64,000 nucleotides of DNA from positions 1-64,000 of the forward strand of contig SVEG01000004.1 in assembly GCA_015057505.1 (NCBI GenBank), written 5' to 3'. This document shows positions 22,263-29,925 of this stretch, piece after piece (position 1 is the first letter of the stretch; every line of letters starts with the position of its first letter). The position numbers and the translations under genes were made by a program. The notes under the pieces are model-generated. The model had not been told where the DNA came from and did no database searches. It saw nothing but the letters and a program-made list of their open reading frames with translations. This DNA is from Lachnospiraceae bacterium. Its GTDB lineage: Bacteria; Bacillota; Clostridia; Lachnospirales; Lachnospiraceae.

Positions 22263-23153
22263 ATGCAGGGAAAAATAATTAAAGGAATTGCCGGTTTTTA
22301 TTATGTTCATATTCCGGGTAAAGGAGTATATGAGTGTAAGGCTAAGGGCATATTCCGCAATCAGAAAATCAAACCGCTTGTCGGAGATAATGTTAAAATT
22401 AAAATATTGGATGATAATGAGTTTCTTGGGAATATTGAAGATATACTCCCAAGAAACAATGAACTCATAAGACCGGCAGTTTCTAATATTGACCAGGCAC
22501 TTGTTGTGTTTGCAATTACTGATCCTAAGCCTAATTTTAATCTTCTTGACAGATTTATTATTATGATGGAAAGACAAGGTGTCGAGTCAATAATTTGCTT
22601 TTCTAAGAAGGATCTTGTTACTGGACAGGAAGAGAAAGAATTAAGTGACATTTACAAAAACAGTAATTGCAGAGTTTTGTTTATAAGCAATTTTTCGGAA
22701 GATAATGAGGATGAGGTTTATAAAGAGCTACTTGAACTTCTTGAAGGGAAGACAACAGCTCTTGCGGGTCCGTCCGGTGTCGGTAAATCCACGTTACTTA
22801 ACCGTATTGTGCCGCAGGCCAATATGGAGACGGGTGAGATAAGTGAGAAGATAAAAAGAGGCAGACATACAACAAGACATTCGGAGATTTTTCATGTTTC
22901 AGGTAGCACATATCTTCTTGATACACCGGGATTTACATCGATTTATTTGAATGATTTTGATAAGGATGAGATTAAGGATTATTTTCCGGAATTTGAAGAG
23001 CATGCGCAGTCTTGCAAGTTTATTGGCTGTGTGCACATTAATGAGCCTTCGTGCGGCGTTAAGCAGGCAGTAAATGAAGGAATTATAAGCAGTACACGAT
23101 ACGAGAATTATAAGAATATATACGAGGAAGTTAAAAGCATCAGGAGGTATTAA
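22263..23153 (+). CDS. rsgA: Ribosome small-subunit-dependent GTPase A
   Basis: [34 protein letters not shown], circularly permuted GTPase and Cys/His Zn motif. Confidence 0.93.
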   Translation: MQGKIIKGIAGFYYVHIPGKGVYECKAKGIFRNQKIKPLVGDNVKIKILDDNEFLGNIEDILPRNNELIRPAVSNIDQALVVFAITDPKPNFNLLDRFIIMMERQGVESIICFSKKDLVTGQEEKELSDIYKNSNCRVLFISNFSEDNEDEVYKELLELLEGKTTALAGPSGVGKSTLLNRIVPQANMETGEISEKIKRGRHTTRHSEIFHVSGSTYLLDTPGFTSIYLNDFDKDEIKDYFPEFEEHAQSCKFIGCVHINEPSCGVKQAVNEGIISSTRYENYKNIYEEVKSIRRY

Positions 23154-23154
23154 G

Positions 23155-23831
23155 GTGGAACTTAGATTGTCGCCGTCAATTTTATCGGCAGATTTTGCTA
23201 GACTTGGAGAGAATGTAAAAGAGGCGGTTGCAGCTCTCGGACCCAAGGATTATCTTCATATTGATGTAATGGACGGTTTATTTGTTCCGAGTATTTCCTT
23301 TGGTTTTCCTGTTATTAAATCATTCGTAAGATAACAAATGCAACATTTGATGTTCATCTTATGATAGAAGACCCGATACGCTATATAGAGGCGTTTTCGG
23401 AGGCGGGTGCAGATTTAATTACAGTGCATGTTGAGGCATGTAAGGATGTTAAGGCTACTTTGAGAGCAATATCTGACCTTGGTCTTAAATGCGGATTGTC
23501 AATTAATCCCGAGACTCCCGTGGACCAACTTAAGAATTATCTTCCCGATGTTGATATGATTTTACTTATGACAGTTCATCCGGGCTTTGGCGGACAGGCA
23601 TATATTGACAGTGTGACAGACAAGATAAAAGAAGTCAGAGCCATGGTTGATGACAGCGGCTATGATATTGATATCGAGGTTGACGGTGGAATTTATGCAC
23701 ATAATATACGTACGGTTATAGAGGCAGGTGCTAATGTAATCGTTTGTGGCAGTGCGGTTTTTAACGGTAATATTACTGAGAATATTAACACTCTTAAGAG
23801 TATATTTGATGAATATAAAGGTGAAGAATGA
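23155..23831 (+). pseudogene. rpe: Ribulose-phosphate 3-epimerase interrupted by an apparent 1-nt deletion near 23319-23322
   Basis: GTG at 23155 after AGGAGG encodes [21 protein letters not shown]...[25 protein letters not shown], stop 23332-23334; the rest ([26 protein letters not shown]...) continues in the -1 frame to 23831. Confidence 0.85.
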
Positions 23832-24472
23832 AAACATTGATAATTACAGGGGGTAAAATCAGCGCTGATTTTGCCCTTACATTTTTTGAAAACAAAGAAT
23901 ATGACTGTGTAATTGCAGCAGATAAGGGGTTGGAGGTTCTTGATAAGATTTGTATTAAGCCGGATTATATTATCGGGGATTTCGATTCGCTTGAAGCAGG
24001 GATTTTAAGCGGATATTCGAAAGACAGGATAATTAAGTTGAATCCCGAAAAGGATTTTACGGATACGGAGGCTGCAATCAGGCTTGCTATTGAGAAAGGT
24101 GCAGATTCAGTTACGATAATCGGAGCTACGGGAAACCGACTTGACCATGTTCTGGCTAATATCAGTCTTCTTATGATTCCACTTGAGGCTGGAATTCCGG
24201 CATATATTAGTGACGAGAATAACAGAATAAGACTTATCGATAAAAACACAGAATTAAAAAGAGAAAATTGCTTTGGGGACAATGTATCACTGATTCCTTA
24301 CAGTGATGAAGTGACGGGAGTTACGCTTAAGGGATTTTATTATCCTTTAAATAACAAAAATATTAGCAGATTCAAGGAGCTTTCTCTTGGCATAAGTAAT
24401 AAAATCACAGAGGATAAGTGCATAATTAAAATAAAGAGTGGAATTTTGATTATGATTGAATCAAGAGATTAG
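23828..24472 (+). CDS. thiN: Thiamine diphosphokinase
   Basis: CVIAADKGLEVLDKICIKPDYIIGDFDS, GATGNRLDHVLANISLL. Confidence 0.88.
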   Translation: MKTLIITGGKISADFALTFFENKEYDCVIAADKGLEVLDKICIKPDYIIGDFDSLEAGILSGYSKDRIIKLNPEKDFTDTEAAIRLAIEKGADSVTIIGATGNRLDHVLANISLLMIPLEAGIPAYISDENNRIRLIDKNTELKRENCFGDNVSLIPYSDEVTGVTLKGFYYPLNNKNISRFKELSLGISNKITEDKCIIKIKSGILIMIESRD

Positions 24473-24484
24473 GAGGCAAAAAGT

Positions 24485-25243
24485 ATGAAGCTTGTAATAC
24501 TTACGGCGATAGGTGTCGGAATGTCGACGGTAATAGGTTCGATTATTGGTTTTGCAATTAAACGTATTTCACATAAGTTTAATGATGTTGTGCTTGGATT
24601 TGCGGCAGGCGTAATGCTTGCGGCTGCAATAATAGGTCTTATAATTCCTTCAATTGAAGAAGGAGGTAATTACGGCATTGTAATAACAGCAGTGGGAATT
24701 CTTGTGGGTGCGCTGTTTTTAAATATTGCGGACAAGCTGACGCCACATCTTCACAGTCTTACGGGTGTTGATATTGATGGACATGATTCTGAAAGCAAAA
24801 ATAATATTAACAGAGTCCTTTTGTTTGTTATGGCAATTGCCATTCATAATTTCCCGGAGGGTATAGCCGCGGGTGTAGGTTTTGGTTCTGATGATATCGG
24901 CAATGCACTTTCGGTTGCACTTGGTATTGTGCTCCAAAATATCCCTGAGGGTATGATAATGGTTGCACCGATGCTTAGTGTCGGAATTTCCAAGAAAAGA
25001 ACATTTTTGATTGCAATATTTACAGGTATGGTTGAGGTGGTCGGAACATTGTTTGGTTATGCGGCAGTTTCCGTTGCTACGATTATTCTGCCGTTTGCAC
25101 TGGCATTTGCAGGCGGAACGATGCTTTATGTAATCAGTGACGAGATGATTCCTGAAACACATAGTCACGGTTATGAGAGAGCCGCGACATATGCCTTGTT
25201 GATAGGTTTTATACTTATGATGATTATGGATCATTGTATTTAG
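24485..25243 (+). CDS. ZIP-family metal transporter
   Basis: HNFPEGIAAGVGFG, LQNIPEGMIM signatures, multiple TM. Confidence 0.92.
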   Translation: MKLVILTAIGVGMSTVIGSIIGFAIKRISHKFNDVVLGFAAGVMLAAAIIGLIIPSIEEGGNYGIVITAVGILVGALFLNIADKLTPHLHSLTGVDIDGHDSESKNNINRVLLFVMAIAIHNFPEGIAAGVGFGSDDIGNALSVALGIVLQNIPEGMIMVAPMLSVGISKKRTFLIAIFTGMVEVVGTLFGYAAVSVATIILPFALAFAGGTMLYVISDEMIPETHSHGYERAATYALLIGFILMMIMDHCI

Positions 25244-25295
25244 TGGATGTTTGATATCAGTCCGATTTTAGATTTGGCGAAAGAGGAGAAACTAA

Positions 25296-25775
25296 GTGAA
25301 GATAACGTGTATTACAGTCGGAAAAATAAAAGAAAAATTTATGACAGACGCAATAAATGAATATGCAAAAAGGCTGTCACGTTATTGCAAACTCGAAATA
25401 ATCGAGCTTGCAGACGAGAAGACACCTGACAATGCCTCTGCTGTTGAAGAAGAAAATATCAAGAATAAAGAGGGCGAGAGAATTCTTGCTAAGATAAAAG
25501 ACGGAGCGTATGTTATATCTCTTGCAATAGAGGGAAAACAACTTGATTCTGTAGAACTTTCGCAGAAACTCAATGATTTGGGCGTTAATGGTACGAGCCA
25601 TATTGTGTTTATTATAGGTGGGTCGCTTGGATTATCTGATGCAGTAAAGAAACGCTCGGATTATCTTCTTAGCTTCTCGAAGATGACTTTCCCGCATCAA
25701 CTTATGAGAGTGATTTTATTAGAGCAGGTGTATAGGGGATTTAGGATTAGTAATAATGAACCGTATCATAAATGA
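25296..25775 (+). CDS. rlmH: 23S rRNA (pseudouridine1915-N3)-methyltransferase
   Basis: [48 protein letters not shown]. Confidence 0.95.
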   Translation: MKITCITVGKIKEKFMTDAINEYAKRLSRYCKLEIIELADEKTPDNASAVEEENIKNKEGERILAKIKDGAYVISLAIEGKQLDSVELSQKLNDLGVNGTSHIVFIIGGSLGLSDAVKKRSDYLLSFSKMTFPHQLMRVILLEQVYRGFRISNNEPYHK

Positions 25776-25835
25776 TTGCGCTCATGGGAAAAGGAAGCAC
25801 GAGCGAAGCGAGTATTTACTTTTCCTGGCGCAATC
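25774..25835. repeat. Long imperfect inverted repeat / structured intergenic element 1
   Basis: GATTGCGC (25774-25781) pairs GCGCAATC (25828-25835); GGAAAAG (25787-25793) pairs CTTTTCC (25819-25825). Confidence 0.7.
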
Positions 25836-25839
25836 CTGA

Positions 25840-25893
25840 CAGAATCATAAGTAGTGCAAAGCACTACGACAGACGCAAAGCGGATGGATTCTG
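25840..25893. repeat. Three-way-junction-like inverted repeat / structured intergenic element 2
   Basis: CAGAATC (25840-25846) pairs GATTCTG (25887-25893), enclosing GTAGTGC-AAA-GCACTAC (25851-25867) and CGC-AAA-GCG. Confidence 0.7.
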
Positions 25894-25937
25894 GAGGTGA
25901 ACAGTTCGATAAATTTGAATTTGAGGGTGATTTATGT

Positions 25938-26618
25938 ATGAGAATATATGATAAAGATAAATTGGATAATCACTACAATAATATACTAAAAAACAACATA
26001 GATAAAATTATGTTGGGTGGCGTTGGAGATACATTGCTATATGATGCAAAAGATGATGCAAGAATGTCTTTGGTAGTCCTTATTAGAATGTCATCTAACA
26101 TTACAAATAACATTATTAATCACATGGAAGAATTAAAGCTGTTAGAACCCGATTTGTATTATTATCCCCAGGAAGATTTTCATATTACGGTTATGGATAT
26201 ATTAAAAGGTGAATTGGGAAGAACCGTACCCGCAAATATCAATGAATACATCAACACAATTTCAAGATGTGCAGAGGAGATTTCTGCATTTGAAATCCTT
26301 TTTGATGGTATGACAGCAAGTGATAATGTTGCCTTGGTAAAAGGGTATTATGAAGAGTCTCTGGAAGTGTTCCGAAAGATGTTACGAGATAACTTAAAAC
26401 AGCAAGGATTGCCATTAGAAGAACGATATGAAACGTTTTCATCTCATATTTCAGTAGCAAGAATACCTAATAAGTTAAAAAATCCAAATGAATATATTGA
26501 TTTTATAGGCAGAAATTGTACTTTTGGTATTATGAAAGTAAAGTCATTCGAGATTTGTTTTCATAATTGGTATGATTCTCAAAAAACTGTATTAAGGAAA
26601 ATACAACTAAGGACTTGA
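25938..26618 (+). CDS. Putative 2H phosphoesterase / LigT-like protein
   Basis: Two HxT/Sx motifs, FHITVMD and SHISVARI; ATG at 25938 follows GAGGGTGATTT. Confidence 0.55.
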   Translation: MRIYDKDKLDNHYNNILKNNIDKIMLGGVGDTLLYDAKDDARMSLVVLIRMSSNITNNIINHMEELKLLEPDLYYYPQEDFHITVMDILKGELGRTVPANINEYINTISRCAEEISAFEILFDGMTASDNVALVKGYYEESLEVFRKMLRDNLKQQGLPLEERYETFSSHISVARIPNKLKNPNEYIDFIGRNCTFGIMKVKSFEICFHNWYDSQKTVLRKIQLRT

Positions 26619-26720
26619 AACTTTCAGGTTGACGGAGCGTCAAATTCTAATTTGTCGAACAAGAGATTGACGGAGATGTTTTCGTTTTTCGAGATTAAAA
26701 CTTCTTTTGAAATAAAATAT

Positions 26721-26750
26721 AAAAAAGACCGCTTGCGTTAACAAGCGGTC
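26721..26750 (-). terminator. Intrinsic terminator, - strand orientation, downstream of the toxin transcription unit
   Basis: 9-bp stem GACCGCTTG/CAAGCGGTC (26727-26735 / 26742-26750) followed on the - strand by TTTTTT. Confidence 0.8.
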
Positions 26751-26761
26751 TAGTGTATAAT
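26733..26761 (+). promoter_or_regulatory. Predicted antitoxin RNA promoter
   Basis: TTGCGT - 17 nt - TATAAT. Confidence 0.65.
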
Positions 26762-26767
26762 CTAAAT

Positions 26768-26868
26768 AGAAAGGTTATCGGATGCGACATCCGATTGCCC
26801 TCAGTTAATGTTATATTTTAAAGAAAATAAGCATCTGACTTTGGACGGACGGATGCTTATTTCTTTTT
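26768..26868 (+). ncRNA. Predicted type I antitoxin RNA (~100 nt)
   Basis: Promoter 26733-26761; internal perfect hairpin ATCGGATG-CGA-CATCCGAT (26777-26795); ends at stem-loop AAATAAGCATC...GATGCTTATTT-CTTTTT; convergent with and overlapping the toxin 3' end. Confidence 0.6.
26825..26868. terminator. Shared bidirectional terminator hairpin of toxin and antitoxin RNAs
   Basis: 11-bp perfect stem AAATAAGCATC (26825-26835) / GATGCTTATTT (26852-26862), U-rich on both strands; toxin stop codon (26857-26859) lies inside the stem. Confidence 0.7.
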
Positions 26869-26940
26869 GTTGATTTCGATAATAAACGATAATGCTGTAA
26901 ATATTACTAACAATAAAGTTAAAACTTCTATTGTGTTCAT
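26857..26940 (-). CDS. 27-aa hydrophobic peptide, putative type I (holin-like/TxpA-like) toxin
   Basis: MNTIEVLTLLLVIFTALSFIIEINKKK*; SD AAGGAGG (26950-26956, - strand) 9 nt before ATG; one TM segment plus basic KKK tail; below the ORF-track length cutoff. Confidence 0.75.
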   Translation of the reverse strand: MNTIEVLTLLLVIFTALSFIIEINKKK

Positions 26941-27017
26941 GGGCATCACCCTCCTTATGTACTAGAGGGCATCAAATATCGGAAATGCATCCGCTTTCTA
27001 TTAAATTACACAAATAA

Positions 27018-27046
27018 ATAATAACATAGTTGAGTTCATAGCTCAA
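27018..27046 (-). promoter_or_regulatory. Predicted toxin promoter
   Basis: - strand TTGAGC - 17 nt - TATTAT with TGT extended -10; the -35 lies in the palindrome TTGAGCTATGAACTCAA. Confidence 0.7.
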
Positions 27047-27095
27047 GAATAAAATGGAATAATTTGGAGAAAAGTGCAATACAGAGGAGAATAAT

Positions 27096-28427
27096 TTGAA
27101 AGTCAGAGATAAAGAATTTTATAAAAAACTGCGTAGCTTCATGATTCCGATTGCATTTCAGAATTTTATGCTTGCGGCAGTCAGTGCGGGCGATTCGGCA
27201 ATGCTTGGTTTCGTGGATGAAAATGCAATGGCGGCTGTTTCTTTAGCCGGCAATGTTCAGTTTGTACAGAATTTATTCCTTTCCGCTATAGGATGCGGCG
27301 GAACAATTATGACTGCCCAGTACTGGGGCAAGGGTGACAAGACGACTATTGGAAGATTGTTTGGTTTGAGTCTTAGGTATGCAGGCGTTATTTCATTGAT
27401 ATTTTCTGTTGTGGCATTTGCTTTTCCTGAGTTTCTAATGTCGCTTTTTACTAATGAGACAGAGCTTATTACACTCGGAAAAGATTATATCCGAATTGCG
27501 GCACCTTCGTATTTAATTATAGGTATAACGCAGTGTTGGCTTTGTGTAATGAAGGCCACAGGGCAGACAAAACAAAGTGCAACGATTAGCACGTTTGCTT
27601 TGGTTCTTGATACAGTTCTTAATGCAGTGTTTATTTTTGGATTTTCCATGGGAATAAAGGGTGCGGCATTAACTACGACAATTGCAAGAGTTGTTGAATT
27701 TGTTATTGTGCTTTATTATACAAAAAAGATGTATGTGAAGCTTGATTTTACAAGGGTTTCAAAGCAACTTAACTTTGATTTTATCAAATACAGTTCGCCC
27801 ATACTTGTCAATGCACTTACATGGGGAATCGGAACAACTTTGTATTCGGTTATCATCGGACATCTCGGTTCAGTTATTACCACGGCATTTTCTGTTGCCA
27901 ATATCGTACGTCAGCTTGCAATTTCTGTATGTCAGGGGCTTGGTGCCGGCGGTGAAATAATGCTTGCCAATGTTCTCGGCTCAGGTGACATGGTAAAAGC
28001 AAAAGAGTACGGCGGCAGACTTAGCAGATTGTCTGTTTTGTGCGGTCTTTTTTGTGCCTGTCTTGCTTTGATATTTGGATTTGCTCTGTACAATTTTATG
28101 AATCTTTCTGCCGATGTTCGTCATACATTGAGCGTAATGATTATAATCAGTGCTTTTTATGTGATTGCGTTAAGTGTCAATAATGTCGTAATCTGTTCAA
28201 TATTTAGAGCGGGAGGAGACACTGCATTTGATGCGTACAGTCTTATTGTTACAATGTGGTTTATCATACTTCCGGCTGCTTTTGCGGCAGCATTTTTATT
28301 TAAATGGGAACCGATTATTGTGTATTTGATTTTGAGCCTTGATGAGAGCGTTAAAATACCATGGGTATATGCGCATTATAAGAAATACAAGTGGCTTAAT
28401 AATATTACGAGAGGTGAAGTGGAATGA
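27096..28427 (+). CDS. MATE-family efflux transporter
   Basis: 12-TM pattern; IPIAFQNFMLAAVSAGDSAMLGFV, SAIGCGGTIMTAQYWGKGD; TTG start after GAGGAG. Confidence 0.9.
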   Translation: MKVRDKEFYKKLRSFMIPIAFQNFMLAAVSAGDSAMLGFVDENAMAAVSLAGNVQFVQNLFLSAIGCGGTIMTAQYWGKGDKTTIGRLFGLSLRYAGVISLIFSVVAFAFPEFLMSLFTNETELITLGKDYIRIAAPSYLIIGITQCWLCVMKATGQTKQSATISTFALVLDTVLNAVFIFGFSMGIKGAALTTTIARVVEFVIVLYYTKKMYVKLDFTRVSKQLNFDFIKYSSPILVNALTWGIGTTLYSVIIGHLGSVITTAFSVANIVRQLAISVCQGLGAGGEIMLANVLGSGDMVKAKEYGGRLSRLSVLCGLFCACLALIFGFALYNFMNLSADVRHTLSVMIIISAFYVIALSVNNVVICSIFRAGGDTAFDAYSLIVTMWFIILPAAFAAAFLFKWEPIIVYLILSLDESVKIPWVYAHYKKYKWLNNITRGEVE

Positions 28428-29449
28428 TTTCATTCGAAAGTGATTATATCGCAGGTGCGCACCCGCAGGTGCTTAAGCACTTATGCGAGACTAACTTGGA
28501 AGTATTATCAGGATATGGTAGCGATATATATTGCAAAACTGCAGCAGACAAGATAAAAAAAGCTTGTGAATGTGAGGATGCAGAAGTATTTTTCCTTGCG
28601 GGCGGCACGCAGACCAACTCGGTTGTGATTTCAACAATGCTTAAGGATTATGAAGGCGTAGTCGCAGCTGTAACGGGACATGTAAGTGCACATGAAGCAG
28701 GTGCTATTGAATATACGGGGAATAAGGTCCTTACGATACCGCAGCATGACGGTAAAATTGATCCTAAGGAGTTGGAGGAATATCTTCGTGGATTCTACGC
28801 AGATCAGAATCACGAGCATATGGTATTTCCGGGAATGGTGTATATTTCGCATCCGACGGAGTACGGTACCTTATATAGCAAGCAGGAACTAGAAAAGATA
28901 TCGAATATATGCAGAGCGTTTGAAATCCCGCTTTTCATGGACGGTGCACGTCTCGGATATGGTCTTATGAGTAAGCAGACGGATGTGAGTCTGCCGGATA
29001 TAGCGAGACTTTGCGATGTTTTTTATATTGGAGGCACAAAGGTCGGAGCATTGTGCGGAGAAGCAGTTGTTTTTACAAAAAATAATACACCGAAGCACTT
29101 CATGACAATGGTAAAACAGCACGGAGCGCTACTTGCAAAAGGACGTTTGCTCGGAGTGCAGTTTGATGCTTTGTTTACGAATGATTTATATTTTGAAATC
29201 AGCCGTCATGCAATAGAGATGGCGGAACGACTTAAAGATGTTTTAATAGAAAAGGGTTGTACTTTTTATCTTGAATCTCCGACAAATCAGCAGTTTATAG
29301 TTCTTGAAGATAAGAAACTTGAATTGCTTAAAGGTAAGGTTGGCTATAGCTTCTGGGAAAAAGCAGATAATACACACACGGTAATCAGACTTGCTACGAG
29401 TTGGTCAACAAAGCAGGAGGATATTGATAAACTAAGCGAACTGCTTTAA
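28424..29449 (+). CDS. Low-specificity threonine aldolase-like PLP enzyme
   Basis: PLFMDGARLGYGLMS, FYIGGTKVGALCGEAVVF. Confidence 0.9.
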   Translation: MISFESDYIAGAHPQVLKHLCETNLEVLSGYGSDIYCKTAADKIKKACECEDAEVFFLAGGTQTNSVVISTMLKDYEGVVAAVTGHVSAHEAGAIEYTGNKVLTIPQHDGKIDPKELEEYLRGFYADQNHEHMVFPGMVYISHPTEYGTLYSKQELEKISNICRAFEIPLFMDGARLGYGLMSKQTDVSLPDIARLCDVFYIGGTKVGALCGEAVVFTKNNTPKHFMTMVKQHGALLAKGRLLGVQFDALFTNDLYFEISRHAIEMAERLKDVLIEKGCTFYLESPTNQQFIVLEDKKLELLKGKVGYSFWEKADNTHTVIRLATSWSTKQEDIDKLSELL

Positions 29450-29516
29450 TACAGGAGTAAAACCAGATGCGGCTTAAAAAAGCAATGATAAATCATAAAT
29501 ATACGGAGGCATTTAT

Positions 29517-29858
29517 ATGAAAGTTATTGATGTTTATAAACAATATTTTAACGCAGAATGTGTATACAATGGGGTGGAACGCAAGGGCGCGGTTGTAACT
29601 TTGACAGCAACCTCGGATAGCGGAATAATTAAGTATGAGGTCGGTATTTCATTCTTTCCGTACAGAGATGCAGAGGATTTTGCAATAAGTTATGATGCAT
29701 ATGCTTCAAAAGAGATTTACAATGCCAAAGGCAGACGTTCTAAGAAAAGAGAAGCACAATACCTTGATGAGTTAAAAAAATATGCAGATGAACTTGCAAA
29801 AGATTTGGGAGGAAAGATTTTCTGGGATAAACCGATTAGAGATGCAGTGTATGCATAA
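29517..29858 (+). CDS. Hypothetical protein (113 aa)
   Basis: ORF with GGAG upstream; no motif recognised. Confidence 0.65.
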   Translation: MKVIDVYKQYFNAECVYNGVERKGAVVTLTATSDSGIIKYEVGISFFPYRDAEDFAISYDAYASKEIYNAKGRRSKKREAQYLDELKKYADELAKDLGGKIFWDKPIRDAVYA

Positions 29859-29870
29859 ATGTACTAAATA

Positions 29871-29925
29871 AAAGTCACCTGACAAAGAGTTAAAAACATT
29901 TTTTTGCCGGGTGACTTTATTATTT
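29871..29925. terminator. Bidirectional terminator between convergent genes
   Basis: AAAGTCACC (29871-29879) / GGTGACTTT (29910-29918) with flanking A/T tracts. Confidence 0.65.

Noticed and set aside
23311-23335. Programmed -1 frameshift in rpe
   Set aside because: No canonical X-XXY-YYZ slippery heptamer and no obvious downstream pseudoknot in the overlap; a 1-nt deletion or sequence error is simpler.
26630-26663. Small palindromes TTGACG-GAG-CGTCAA and CAAATT-CT-AATTTG after the 2H gene as a separate element
   Set aside because: Short, AT-rich and without T-tract; cannot be distinguished from chance or a weak terminator.
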